Shown: positions 24,367-33,393 of the stretch, one piece after another
Layout of the letters: each line of letters starts with the position of its first letter
How positions within the stretch are numbered: position 1 is the first letter of the stretch
Source: Actinomycetota bacterium
Lineage (GTDB): Bacteria > Actinomycetota > Thermoleophilia > Gaiellales > Gaiellaceae
NCBI GenBank assembly: GCA_003152275.1
Contig: PLZU01000091.1
Span: forward strand, 110,217 to 174,216
Length of the DNA stretch: 64,000 bases
Direction: 5' to 3'
Notes under the pieces: model-generated
Told to the model about the DNA's origin: nothing
The model's input: the letters and a program-made list of their open reading frames with translations, nothing else
Databases searched by the model: none
Translations under genes and position numbers: made by a program

Positions 24367-26652
24367 CTAACGCGTCGCCAACGCGGCCTTCACCGAGCGA
24401 AGCCGGCGCACCGCCCACGGCGGCAGGCGGCGTAGCGCGAAGCTCCTGAGTCGGTGGCTCGCCCGAGACCTGACGTCGGGAGTCTTCTCTGGTGGGCGAG
24501 GACGTTGGGTCGCACGTCGCTGCGCCTGCGCCCGCGCTTGCGTCTCCCGACTTGCTTGCCAGACCGCCGTTCGTGTGCTGCGATCGCCCGCAGTCTCAGC
24601 CAACGCCGCGTCAAGTAGCAAGGAGGCGAAGGTCGACGCCGCTTGTCGCCAGTCGAACTTCGAAGCCCGCTGCAGCCCAGCCGACACCATCGCTGCCCGG
24701 CGAGTCGGGTCGCGCACGAGATCGAACGCCTCGGCGAGCTCGACGGGATCATCTGGATCCACGTAGAGCGCCGCGTCTCCTGCGACCTCGGGAACGGACG
24801 CGACGGACGTTGCGATGACCGGGCATCCGGAGGCCATCGCCTCGATGATGGGCAGCCCGAAACCTTCATAGCGCGACGGGTAGGCGAGAGCCACCGCACC
24901 GGCGTACGCCAGCCTGAGCTGCGCGTCCGTCAGGTCGAGACGACTGACCTGCGCTCGGCGCGCCCTGCCGCTGAGTTCTGGCTCGATCTCGGGCTGGCCG
25001 CCGACACACACGATGTCGCACTCCTCCGCGCCTGCCCAGGTGTCGAAGGCGCGAAAGACGAGCTCGACGTTCTTGTAGCCGTCGACGCCGCGCCGCTCTC
25101 CTACGACCAGCACGTAGGGACGCTGAAGGGAATGCTCGCGGCGGAACGCCGCCGCTTCGTCCGCCGTCGCAGGCGAGAAGACCTCGTCGACTCCGAGCAA
25201 GACGACGTGCGCAGGCCGTCCCTCCGTGCTCGGCTCGAGCTCCAGCAGATCGCGGCGCGTGTTTTCAGAGATGCAGGCATAGCTGCTCGCATGCTCGATT
25301 GCGTGGCGTTTCTCGTCCCACACCGGGTCGGACATGTCGAGACCGAGTCGCTCTGGGATCATGTCGTAGACGAGCATCAAGCTCGGCGTGCCGATCGGTG
25401 CGGTGTAGTAGGTCGATACGAACAGCCCGGCACCCTCCTCGTCGCAGACCCGTTGGAGCAGTAGCGAGTCCTCGGCCGAGCGGTCGGCGGTCCAGCGAGG
25501 AAGGGACCGCGTCTTCAGACCGGGAAGCCGCGGGCCGCAGCCTCCGCGATCTAGAAAGACGACGCGCTCCGCGAAGCCCGACTCGAGCCATTGGTTGAGA
25601 AACGAGCGCCATACCCGTGCAATGCCGGTCGTCGAGAAGTCCTGGAAGAAGACGCCGTCGACGACGATGACTCCGACGTCGACCGGCTCGTTTGGGATGC
25701 GTTCGTCCGGGCGCGGTTTAGAGAACGCCCACGTTCCACTACGGCGAGCGGCCAACGGTACGACGTGGGTCCGGGACACGGCGTCCGCGAGCGTGTCGTC
25801 CTGAACCCACGGAAGATACTCCGCGAGCCGCACGGGTCCTCCCGCCTCGATTGCGTTCTGCAGCGCCCGCCAGCCCTCGAGTGCGCCCGTGTAGCCGTAG
25901 TAGAGCTCCTTGAAGCGCACTTGCTCCTCGTTTGCGTAGGCGTAGTGCTGGAAGACTGCGCCTACATGCTCGGTTTCGTCTTGCAGAAACGGCCGAGCCT
26001 TGCCGACATCGACAGAGGGCCGCTGTCGAACCAGCGTCGGTGGTTCGTGCGCCTCCCACCGGTCGCCCGGCCGGAAGCGCCACGTGCGCAACCATTCGAC
26101 GCTCGGGTTCTGAGCGTAGTTGTACCGTGTAGTCACGACTGCTTCAGGGCCGACGAAGTAGTCGCACCAGTAATACGCGGCCGTGCGTTCCGGTTGCTCC
26201 AGGAAGCGATCGCGCATCCTGCTGATCTGCTCCGACGTCCACAGCTCGTCCACGTCGAGCTGCCAGAGCAGACACTCCTCGCGGATGTTCGCGAGCGGCG
26301 TGGAGACCATCTCGCGCTTTCCGTCCCAGATGCCCGCTCGAGGCCGGTAGAGCGAGATACGACCCGGCTCGAACGCTGCGATCTCATCGAGATAGGCCGT
26401 CGTTCCATCGATGCTGAGCCCGCCTCGGTGCATCTCGTCATCGACTCGTCCCCCACCGGCGACACTCCACGCGGTGTCGTGGACGAGCGACGCGACTCCC
26501 TCCACGACGTGCCAGTGCCAGCGAAATGGGAGCTCGCGAAGAACGTCGACGTGGTACCGGATGAACGGTTCGCCGTTCAGCACGATTGTGAAGAAATGGA
26601 TGGGGAGCTCCCCGCCCACGTGCTGGGTCGCCTTCGACGTCAACGCAGGCAT
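24367..26652 (-). CDS. Fused glycosyltransferase: GT2-like plus GT4 domains
   Basis: 761 residues from ATG 26652. The first 300 residues form a GT-A-like unit ([20 protein letters not shown] at the start, [15 protein letters not shown] near residue 131 as D-x-D). From about residue 330 a complete GT4 domain begins ([20 protein letters not shown]), with [48 protein letters not shown] and [19 protein letters not shown], where both clamp glutamates are present. The C-terminus is an arginine-rich tail. The two domains may add successive sugars. It shares a 53-base divergent gap with the similarly built gene at 26706. Confidence 0.83.
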   Translation of the reverse strand: MPALTSKATQHVGGELPIHFFTIVLNGEPFIRYHVDVLRELPFRWHWHVVEGVASLVHDTAWSVAGGGRVDDEMHRGGLSIDGTTAYLDEIAAFEPGRISLYRPRAGIWDGKREMVSTPLANIREECLLWQLDVDELWTSEQISRMRDRFLEQPERTAAYYWCDYFVGPEAVVTTRYNYAQNPSVEWLRTWRFRPGDRWEAHEPPTLVRQRPSVDVGKARPFLQDETEHVGAVFQHYAYANEEQVRFKELYYGYTGALEGWRALQNAIEAGGPVRLAEYLPWVQDDTLADAVSRTHVVPLAARRSGTWAFSKPRPDERIPNEPVDVGVIVVDGVFFQDFSTTGIARVWRSFLNQWLESGFAERVVFLDRGGCGPRLPGLKTRSLPRWTADRSAEDSLLLQRVCDEEGAGLFVSTYYTAPIGTPSLMLVYDMIPERLGLDMSDPVWDEKRHAIEHASSYACISENTRRDLLELEPSTEGRPAHVVLLGVDEVFSPATADEAAAFRREHSLQRPYVLVVGERRGVDGYKNVELVFRAFDTWAGAEECDIVCVGGQPEIEPELSGRARRAQVSRLDLTDAQLRLAYAGAVALAYPSRYEGFGLPIIEAMASGCPVIATSVASVPEVAGDAALYVDPDDPVELAEAFDLVRDPTRRAAMVSAGLQRASKFDWRQAASTFASLLLDAALAETAGDRSTRTAVWQASRETQARAQAQRRATQRPRPPEKTPDVRSRASHRLRSFALRRLPPWAVRRLRSVKAALATR

Positions 26653-26705
26653 CGTAGACGCCTACCGGGAGCGCCAGCCTTCGAGACTGCGGCTAGCCTC
26701 CGGTC

Positions 26706-28721
26706 GTGCTGACGCTGTTCACCGTTCCGAAGCCGTTCCAGGGCCACATCGGCGACATCCAACGGAATGCCGTCGAGAGTTGGCGCGCGCTCGCTCCAGA
26801 CATCCAGATCATCCTCGTCGGCGACGAGGACGGCGTCGAAGAGGCCGCCCGAGAGACCGGCGTCGAGCACCTCGGTGGGCTCGAGCGGAACGAGCGACGC
26901 ACGCCGCGGCTTGATAGCGCCTTCGAGCTTGTCGAAGAAGTGGCGCGCCACCCGCTCTGGTGCTACCTCAACGCGGACATCGTGCTCCTTGACGACTTCT
27001 TGCCGGCAGTCTCACAGGTCACAGCGCGGTTCGAGTCGTTTCTCATGGTTGGAGAGTCGCGCGATCTGCCCTTTGGGCCGGGTGCGCTGCTCGGCGATCC
27101 CGCGGTTCGCCGCACTCTGCGGCAACGGGCGCTCGCAGACGGCCGATTACGCGGGTACGCGGCGCTCGACTACTTCGTCTTTCCGAGGGGTCATTTCGGA
27201 GAGCTTCCACCGTTTCTCATCGGTCGCGCGTGCTTCGACAACTGGCTGGTCTGGCGTGCGCGGCAGCGCGGTCCTGTCGTCGATGCAACACGGAGGGTCG
27301 TGTCCGTTCACCAGTCACATGGCTACGCCCACGTCGCCGGTGGTCTCGAGGAGGCGTACTACGGAGACGAGGCGAAGCACAACGAACGTCTCGCAGGCGG
27401 GCGGGCGCACATCTACTCGCTCCACGATGCAACCCATCGACTCGCCCGGAGCGGCCGCCTCTATCGCTACCTGGGCTCGACGTTCCGCGCACGTGAGCAG
27501 GCTCGAAAGGCGAGGGTCCGCGTCCAGCTGAAGATCGAGGCTCGGCGATTCCGGCGGCGCCAAGGGCAACCTGTGCGCCTGGTAGGCGTCTTCCCGGAGC
27601 CGACCCCCTACCGAAGCCCGCTCCTCGATGCTGTTGCACAGGTTGAGGGTCTCGACCTCTCCGTGTTGTATGCGGCCCACAGCGTCGCGGGCCGCACATG
27701 GGCGTTGACGCCGCCCCTGCACACGCACTGGGTGATGCGGAGCGTCCGCGTGCCGGGCGCTCCGCGCGTGCTCCGGCATGCCTACCCGGTCAACTATGCG
27801 ATCTGGCGTGCGCTCTTCCGCCTCAGACCGGAATGCGTGATCGTTTCGGGCTGGAGCACGTTCGCGGCGCAGGCAGCCATCGTCTGGTGTCGGATGCGGC
27901 ACATCCCGTATCTGCTCGTCGTCGAAAGTCATGATCGCGATCCCCGCCCCGGGTGGCGCCGTGCCTTTAAGGCGGCCGTCGTTCCTCGGGTGGTGAAAGG
28001 CGCTGCGGGTGTGCTCGTGGCGGGCTCGCTCGCACGCGAGTCGATGATCAGCCGAGGAGCGGACCCGGCGCGCATTCGCATCTTCGCGAACACCGTCGAC
28101 GTGCGTGCCTTGGGCGAGCGAGCGGAACACCTTGCCCAGGAGCGCTTCGCGCTGCGGGAGTCGCTCGGTCTGGTCGAGAACGACGTCGCCGTTCTCTCGG
28201 TTGCGCGGCTCGTGCCCGAGAAGGGATTGGCGACCCTTGTTCGTGCGGCGGCCGAAGCAGAAGATCCGCGGATTGTCATTGTGGTGGCCGGGAGCGGTCC
28301 GGAGCGGGAGCGGCTCCGGCGCTTGGCGGACGAATTCGGGGTACGCCTCGTCCTCCTGGGCGATGTGGACTGGGCGGACATCGCCGAGGTCTACGTCGCG
28401 GCCGATGTATTCGCGCTCCTTTCCGACAGCGAGCCGTGGGGAGTTGTGGTCAACGAGGCGGCCGCGTGCGGGCTTCCACTGGTGCTCTCCGACGCCGTCG
28501 GAGCCGCTCACGACCTTCTGGCTGACGGTGAGAACGGTCGCCGGGTACCGACCGGCGACAGTCGCGCTGCGTCTGCTGCGTTGAAGGAGTTGGCGAGCAA
28601 CCCCGCACGGCGAGTTGCGTTCGGCGGAGCGTCACGAGCCCGCGTGGCCGACTGGGGTTATGACGACAGTGTGCGAGGCCTCGTCGAGCTCGCGCAGCTT
28701 GCTGTAAAGAAAACGCTCTAG
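26706..28721 (+). CDS. Fused glycosyltransferase: GT-A-like plus GT4 domains
   Basis: 671 residues from GTG 26706. The N-terminal 230 residues start LTLFTVPKPFQGHIGDIQRN and include WCYLNADIVLLDDFLPAVSQ near residue 92 (a D-x-D-like N-A-D), typical of small nucleotide-sugar transferase-like proteins. A linker rich in arginine follows, then a GT4 domain from about residue 295 (RLVGVFPEPTPYRSPLLDAV), with ARLVPEKGLATLVRAAAEAE and DSEPWGVVVNEAAACGLPLV, the E-x7-E clamp appearing as E-P-W-G-V-V-V-N-E. It is divergent from the other fused gene, sharing the control region of 53 bases. Confidence 0.82.
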   Translation: MLTLFTVPKPFQGHIGDIQRNAVESWRALAPDIQIILVGDEDGVEEAARETGVEHLGGLERNERRTPRLDSAFELVEEVARHPLWCYLNADIVLLDDFLPAVSQVTARFESFLMVGESRDLPFGPGALLGDPAVRRTLRQRALADGRLRGYAALDYFVFPRGHFGELPPFLIGRACFDNWLVWRARQRGPVVDATRRVVSVHQSHGYAHVAGGLEEAYYGDEAKHNERLAGGRAHIYSLHDATHRLARSGRLYRYLGSTFRAREQARKARVRVQLKIEARRFRRRQGQPVRLVGVFPEPTPYRSPLLDAVAQVEGLDLSVLYAAHSVAGRTWALTPPLHTHWVMRSVRVPGAPRVLRHAYPVNYAIWRALFRLRPECVIVSGWSTFAAQAAIVWCRMRHIPYLLVVESHDRDPRPGWRRAFKAAVVPRVVKGAAGVLVAGSLARESMISRGADPARIRIFANTVDVRALGERAEHLAQERFALRESLGLVENDVAVLSVARLVPEKGLATLVRAAAEAEDPRIVIVVAGSGPERERLRRLADEFGVRLVLLGDVDWADIAEVYVAADVFALLSDSEPWGVVVNEAAACGLPLVLSDAVGAAHDLLADGENGRRVPTGDSRAASAALKELASNPARRVAFGGASRARVADWGYDDSVRGLVELAQLAVKKTL

Positions 28722-28767
28722 GACCACGAGAAATTCTGATCTCGAGCCGTCGCGCTAGCTTTAGCGC

Positions 28768-29970
28768 GTGCGTCCGCGAATTCTCCTGCTCAACCAGTAC
28801 TACTGGCCCGGAGTAGAGGCGACTGCACACCTCCTGTCCGAGCTCTGCGAGGGGCTCGCAGAGGATTTCGACGTCACCGTCGTCACCGGGCGGCTGCGCG
28901 GACGCCCGGAGCTGCCCACCCGTGAGACGCGGAACGGGGTAAAGATCGTCCGCGTCGAGTCGACCGCGTACGACCGGTCGAATCTCTTTCGCCGGTCACT
29001 CAACTATGTGACATATCTCGTGGCCGCACCGCGTACCGCGCTTGCGGAGCCGCGCCCCGACGTCGTCGTGTGCGGAACCGATCCTCCGATTATCGGCAAT
29101 GTGGCACTCGCAATCGCGCGCAGGCACCGCGCGCCGCTAGTCGTGATCAGCGAGGATGTATTTCCGGAGGTCGCCGTCGCGCTGCACCGCCTCGAGAACC
29201 GACCGCTGGTCAAGCTCCTCCGTGTCCTCGTCGCGAAGTATCTTCGCCGGGCTGACCGGATCATCGCGATCGGCGAGGTCATGCGTCGCCGTCTCGAGGC
29301 GAAGGGCGCACCGCCGGACCGTTTACGCGTGATCCCGAACTGGGCGGATGTATCCGCGATCGCACCGCAGCCGAAGGTGAATCCGTGGTCGGTCGACCAG
29401 CGAATTACAAACCGGTTCGTAGTCATGCACTCCGGCAACGTCGGTCACGCGCAGGATCTTGACTCGCTGATCCGAGCCACGACGCTCCTGCGTGATCTCG
29501 ACGATCTGCTGGTGCTCGTGGTCGGAACTGGTGCGCGCCGCTCGGAGCTCGCCGAGCTACGAGACGTGCTTGAAGCCGACAAGGTCGAGTTTCTCGAATT
29601 TCAGCCCCGCGATCTCCTTCCGCAGACGCTGGCGGCTGCCGACGTCCATGTGGTCGGGTTGGCACGCGGCCTCGGAGGTTACGTCGTGCCCAGCCGCATC
29701 TACGGCGTGCTCGCTGCCGGACGGCCGGTGATCGTTGCCGCGGAGGATGAGAGCGAGACGGCTCAACTCGTTCGGGAGGCCGACTGTGGTGTCGTCGTGC
29801 GACCGGGCGACCCGCTGGGGCTCGCCGAGACGATTCGCGCCTTCCACGATGGCGACTACGACCTCGCTGCCATGGGACGACGTGCGCGCGAATACGCGGA
29901 GTCGACCGCAGATCGGTCTCTCGCGGTCGCACGCTACCGCGAGGTGCTCGAGGAGGTCCTCCCACGCTGA
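28768..29970 (+). CDS. Glycosyltransferase family 4 (WbuB-like)
   Basis: 400 residues, GTG 28768. N-terminal domain: LLLNQYYWPGVEATAHLLSE and VVTGRLRGRPELPTRETRNG. Later PDVVVCGTDPPIIGNVALAI, ISEDVFPEVAVAL, VIPNWADVS, VVMHSGNVGHAQDLDSLIRA and VVPSRIYGVLAAGRPVI. The pattern resembles enzymes that add N-acetylated aminosugars in O-antigen synthesis (WbuB/WcaI type), but the sugar is inferred. A stem of seven base pairs, CGCGCTA-GCTT-TAGCGCG (28751-28768), abuts the start codon where a ribosome site would be, and no Shine-Dalgarno is visible; it could lower or regulate initiation. Confidence 0.86.
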   Translation: MRPRILLLNQYYWPGVEATAHLLSELCEGLAEDFDVTVVTGRLRGRPELPTRETRNGVKIVRVESTAYDRSNLFRRSLNYVTYLVAAPRTALAEPRPDVVVCGTDPPIIGNVALAIARRHRAPLVVISEDVFPEVAVALHRLENRPLVKLLRVLVAKYLRRADRIIAIGEVMRRRLEAKGAPPDRLRVIPNWADVSAIAPQPKVNPWSVDQRITNRFVVMHSGNVGHAQDLDSLIRATTLLRDLDDLLVLVVGTGARRSELAELRDVLEADKVEFLEFQPRDLLPQTLAAADVHVVGLARGLGGYVVPSRIYGVLAAGRPVIVAAEDESETAQLVREADCGVVVRPGDPLGLAETIRAFHDGDYDLAAMGRRAREYAESTADRSLAVARYREVLEEVLPR

Positions 29971-31058
29971 TCGTCGCGGTTCTGTTCTGGGTCGTCCTCG
30001 CGCTGCTGGTCTGGACGCACGTGGGCTATCCGCTCGTCGCGCGGCTCCTTTCGCGGATTCTGTCGCGTCCGGTGGATTGCCGAGATAATCTCTTGCCGAC
30101 CGTAACCGTGATCGTCGCTGCGTACAACGAGGAAAGCGTCGTCGAGCGGCGGATCGCCAACCTCCGCCAGCTCGACTACCCGTCGGACCTGCTGGAGATT
30201 GTCGTCACATCAGACGCGTCGACGGATCGCACGGATGTGCTTGCCGAATCGGCAGGAGCGCGCGTGATTCGAAATCCGCGTGGCGGCAAAGTGGCGGCGC
30301 AGAACAGTGCCGTACGTCAAACAACTTCAGAAATCCTTGCCTTCTCGGATGCGAATTGCACGTGGTCGCCGGATGCCCTCCGCCGCCTTGTGCGCAACTT
30401 CGCCGATCCGGACGTCGCCTACGTCTGCGGGCGGCTGAACATCCAGGCCGACGACGGGCCCAACAAAGAGGGCATCTACTGGCGGTATGAGCTCGCGTTG
30501 CGTGCTGACGAGTCGCGCCTCGACTCGGTCACCGGCGGCAACGGATCGATCTACGCTGTGCGTCGTTCAGATTACGTTGACGTCGATCCGCGGTTCGGGC
30601 ACGACCTCTCGTTCCCGTATCTGATGGTCCAGCGCGGCCGCCGCGCGGTGTACGAGCCGGAGGCCCACGCTTACGAAAAGGCCACGCCAACGAACGAGGA
30701 CGAATATCGGCGCAAGGTCCGCATGTTCGAGCACTGCTGGGCGATCGTCTTCGAAGGGAAAATGCTTCGCGGTCTCCGACCGCTCTACCTCGTCGAGGTC
30801 CTTTCGCACAGGCATCTGCGGTATGCGAGCGGTGTACTCCATCTGGTCGCGTTAGCTACGAACTTTGCGCTGCTCGGTCAGGGAACTCTCTACGCCATCA
30901 CCCTCGGCCTACAGCTTGGACTACTGCTTGCCGCCCTCTTCGGTGTCGGCATCGCGCGCTACTACGTGCTCGTCACGTGGGCGACGGTGGTGGCGCTGTG
31001 GAACTACGCGCGCCGCGGCGTACCAACGACATGGGAAGCAACGGAGGGGACGCGATGA
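29967..31058 (+). CDS. Membrane-anchored glycosyltransferase family 2, probable CTG start
   Basis: About 363 residues if read from CTG 29967; the first ordinary start is GTG 30021. The in-frame sequence before that GTG encodes a perfect first helix (LIVAVLFWVVLALLVWTHVG), as in homologous enzymes, and CTG 29967 overlaps the previous stop (CTGA), with GGAGG ten bases upstream. The GT2 core has TVIVAAYNEESVVERRIANL, VVTSDASTDRTDVLAESAGA, ILAFSDANCTWSPDALRRLV and SVTGGNGSIYAVRRSDYVDV; two or three C-terminal helices follow. It resembles HasA/icaA-like processive or single-addition enzymes. Its 3' end overlaps the end of the convergent gene at 30973 by 86 bases. Confidence 0.82.
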   Translation: MIVAVLFWVVLALLVWTHVGYPLVARLLSRILSRPVDCRDNLLPTVTVIVAAYNEESVVERRIANLRQLDYPSDLLEIVVTSDASTDRTDVLAESAGARVIRNPRGGKVAAQNSAVRQTTSEILAFSDANCTWSPDALRRLVRNFADPDVAYVCGRLNIQADDGPNKEGIYWRYELALRADESRLDSVTGGNGSIYAVRRSDYVDVDPRFGHDLSFPYLMVQRGRRAVYEPEAHAYEKATPTNEDEYRRKVRMFEHCWAIVFEGKMLRGLRPLYLVEVLSHRHLRYASGVLHLVALATNFALLGQGTLYAITLGLQLGLLLAALFGVGIARYYVLVTWATVVALWNYARRGVPTTWEATEGTR

Positions 31059-32127
31059 CGAAGGGTGCGAGCACGACGAGTAGCGACGTGCTCCGCAGCG
31101 CGTCGCGCAGGAGGACGGTGGCGTTCGGCGCCAGGCAGAGCGCGATCACACCGAGTGGGATGAAGAAGAGCTCTACCGGCCCGCGTAACCGGAGTGCGCA
31201 GAGGCCCGCGACCGCGAGTAGTGCAAGCAGCGCGACGAGCACGACGAGCGTCTCCTCGCCCGTCTGATTCTGCAGGTAGTCGGTCGAGTAGGAACGAATG
31301 CCCGCATCGAGTAGCGCGCGCCGCCAACCGGAGAACGGCGCACCTAGCGCGGTGTCGCCCGACGTGAACCAGGCGCCCAGGTGGATTCGCACGTAGATCC
31401 ACCACGCGACACTGGGAAGGAGCACGCCCGCGAGCGGCAGCACGCTCCGAATGCGCGCCTGATTGCGCCACACCTCCCAGACAGCGACAGCTAGTGGCAG
31501 GAGCACAAACTGCTCCTTCGCAAGCGGCAGGAGGGCAAAGCACACGAGCGCGGCAGGACGGCGATCGGTGATGTACGCGGCCAGCCCGCCGAGGAGCAAT
31601 GCGGCGCAGAGCGGCTCCGCGAGGTCGTGGGTGGCCGAGTAGAGCAGCCCCGCGTTCGCAATGACGAAGAGGCTCTCCCAGCCCGAACTGCCGCGACGGA
31701 GGCCGAGCCAGGCGGCGGCTACGGCAGCCGCAGCGAACGAGGCGAGCCCGAGCGCGAGGAGTGCGGCTGCGGCCGCAGTTCCCTGTCCGGCGCTGAAGAG
31801 CCACCCGAGCCAGCCGTAGAGCGGGTGCCCGTAGCGATAGCTCGGCTTGTCGACGTCGCGATGGATGCTTCCCGTCGCGAGTGGATCGACGGCGATCGCC
31901 CAGTAGAACTGGCCGTCGTACGCGCCCGCCTGGATTGTGTGGAACGCGGGATCGATTTGCCTGGCCGCGGCGCCGAGCGGCGTTTTCGATGCGACCCGCG
32001 GCAGGGCGGTGACGTCCCAGCCTTGCGGACGGAGGGAGGGCACGAGCGCGATCGTCGCCACCAGCAGTGCGAGCGCGCCTGCGGCGAGCGGGACTGGTAC
32101 AACGCGGCTCGTGAGCGAGCGCACCAT
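30973..32127 (-). CDS. GT-C-like polytopic membrane protein
   Basis: 384 residues from ATG 32127 (MVRSLTSRVVPVPLAAGALA); sequence upstream of it in frame is shadow of the plus-strand GT2. About ten helices. The first outside loop reads TIQAGAYDGQFYWAIAVDPL, matching TFGYDGQYYFALAADPAH in the gene at 41538, so these two proteins are relatives. Other shared features: LYSATHDLAEPLCAALLLGG and LVCFALLPLAKEQFVLLPLA. Family-wide such proteins are taken as lipid-sugar-dependent transferases. Its start overlaps that of the divergent GT2 gene by 17 bases and its end overlaps the GT2 at 29967. Confidence 0.72.
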   Translation of the reverse strand: MVRSLTSRVVPVPLAAGALALLVATIALVPSLRPQGWDVTALPRVASKTPLGAAARQIDPAFHTIQAGAYDGQFYWAIAVDPLATGSIHRDVDKPSYRYGHPLYGWLGWLFSAGQGTAAAAALLALGLASFAAAAVAAAWLGLRRGSSGWESLFVIANAGLLYSATHDLAEPLCAALLLGGLAAYITDRRPAALVCFALLPLAKEQFVLLPLAVAVWEVWRNQARIRSVLPLAGVLLPSVAWWIYVRIHLGAWFTSGDTALGAPFSGWRRALLDAGIRSYSTDYLQNQTGEETLVVLVALLALLAVAGLCALRLRGPVELFFIPLGVIALCLAPNATVLLRDALRSTSLLVVLAPFVIASPPLLPMSLVRRGARSSTAPPPSPT

Positions 32128-32812
32128 CGACCTCTCAATCCTGATGCCTGTATACGACGAGCGCGCGACCGTGAAGCGTGCGATCGAGGCGGTGATCGAG
32201 ACAGAGCTCCCCGCATCGTACGAGTTGATCGTGGTCGACGACGGCTCTTGCGACGGGACTCGTGAGCTCTTGCAAAACGGCTCATGGCCGGAGCAGGTGC
32301 GCGTGCTCACACACGACCGCAATCGCGGCAAGGGCGCCGCGCTTCGCACCGCACTCGCCGAAGCGCGGGGGACGTACACCACCATCCTCGACGCGGACCT
32401 CGAGTACTCGCCGTCCGACATTCCGCTGCTGCTCGAGCCGCTGGTGCGTGGCACGGCACAGGCGGTCTTCGGAACGCGGGCGTTCCGGTCGCATTCTGCG
32501 TACAGCTTCTGGTACGTGCTCGGCAACCGTGCCGTCACACTCTTCGCAAACGTCATCTACAACTGCTGGATCTCCGACCTCATGACCGGGCAGAAGGCGC
32601 TACGCACCGATCTCTTCCGCTCACTCGACCTGCGCGAGCGCGGCTTCGCCGTTGAAGCCGAGATCATGGCGCGCCTCGTCGGTCGCGGGATTCGCGTCTA
32701 CGAGGTTCCGATCGAGTACCGAGCGCGCAGCCGCGAGGAGGGCAAGAAGCTGACTGCGCTCGACGGCTTGCGTGTGCTGAGGACGCTTCTGCGCTGCAGG
32801 CTCTCCGCGTGA
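32111..32812 (+). CDS. Glycosyltransferase family 2 (dolichol-phosphate-mannose-synthase-like)
   Basis: 233 residues from GTG 32111. Core motifs: LSILMPVYDERATVKRAIEA, LIVVDDGSCDGTRELLQNGS, THDRNRGKGAALRTALAEA, TTILDADLEYSPSDIPLLLE with D-A-D-L-E-Y as metal site, and WISDLMTGQKALRTDLF. The pattern is that of polyprenyl-phosphate sugar synthases (DPM1-like), which make lipid-phosphate-linked donors for GT-C enzymes. No C-terminal membrane helices. Its GTGA/TGA junction with the next gene suggests coupled translation with the initiating transferase. Starts overlap with the divergent gene (32111-32127). Confidence 0.88.
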   Translation: MSERTIDLSILMPVYDERATVKRAIEAVIETELPASYELIVVDDGSCDGTRELLQNGSWPEQVRVLTHDRNRGKGAALRTALAEARGTYTTILDADLEYSPSDIPLLLEPLVRGTAQAVFGTRAFRSHSAYSFWYVLGNRAVTLFANVIYNCWISDLMTGQKALRTDLFRSLDLRERGFAVEAEIMARLVGRGIRVYEVPIEYRARSREEGKKLTALDGLRVLRTLLRCRLSA

Positions 32813-33393
32813 ATCGCGCCGCCGACGTCGCGATCGCCAGTACGGCGCTTCTGGTCGCCTCGCCGCTGCTCGCGCTCGCGGCGCTTGCGGCGAAGCTCGA
32901 GGGCCGAGGCCCCCTGCTCTACAAGCAAACGCGTGTCGGCAAGGACAGTGTCGACTTCGAACTGTTGAAGCTGCGGACGATGGTCGTAGGCGCGGAGACG
33001 ATGGGGGCCGGGTACGCCGTCAGCGAGGGCGATTCGCGGATCACGCGCGTCGGCCAGATCCTGCGCCGGCTTTCGCTCGACGAGCTCCCGCAATTCTGGA
33101 ACGTCATCCGCGGCGAGATGAGTGTCATCGGGCCGCGTCCGACGTTGCGCTATCAGGTCGAGCGCTACGACGCGCAGCAGGCGCGGCGGCTCGAGGTGAA
33201 GCCGGGGATCACCGGCTGGGCGCAGGTGCACGGGCGGGCGGCGCTTCCTTGGGAAGAGCGGATTGCGCTCGACGTTTGGTACGTCGAGCACCGAAGCGCG
33301 TCGCTCGACCTGAAGATCCTCGCAAAGACGCCGCTCGCGCTCTTCGGCGGAACGTACAAAGGCGACACGGGCGGGTGGAAGGCCCGGTCGTGA
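32809..33393 (+). CDS. Initiating polyprenyl-phosphate sugar-1-phosphate transferase (monotopic PGT)
   Basis: 194 residues from GTG 32809. A single re-entrant helix (ADVAIASTALLVASPLLALA) precedes the catalytic domain with PLLYKQTRVGKDSVDFELLK, LRRLSLDELPQFWNVIRGE (the aspartate-glutamate active-site pair), MSVIGPRPTLRYQVERYDA and KPGITGWAQVHGRAALPWEE. It is the short PglC-like core, without the N-terminal domain and helices of WcaJ. Enzymes of this type attach the first sugar phosphate to undecaprenyl phosphate in the membrane, so this gene likely begins repeat-unit synthesis for the region. Confidence 0.93.
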   Translation: MNRAADVAIASTALLVASPLLALAALAAKLEGRGPLLYKQTRVGKDSVDFELLKLRTMVVGAETMGAGYAVSEGDSRITRVGQILRRLSLDELPQFWNVIRGEMSVIGPRPTLRYQVERYDAQQARRLEVKPGITGWAQVHGRAALPWEERIALDVWYVEHRSASLDLKILAKTPLALFGGTYKGDTGGWKARS

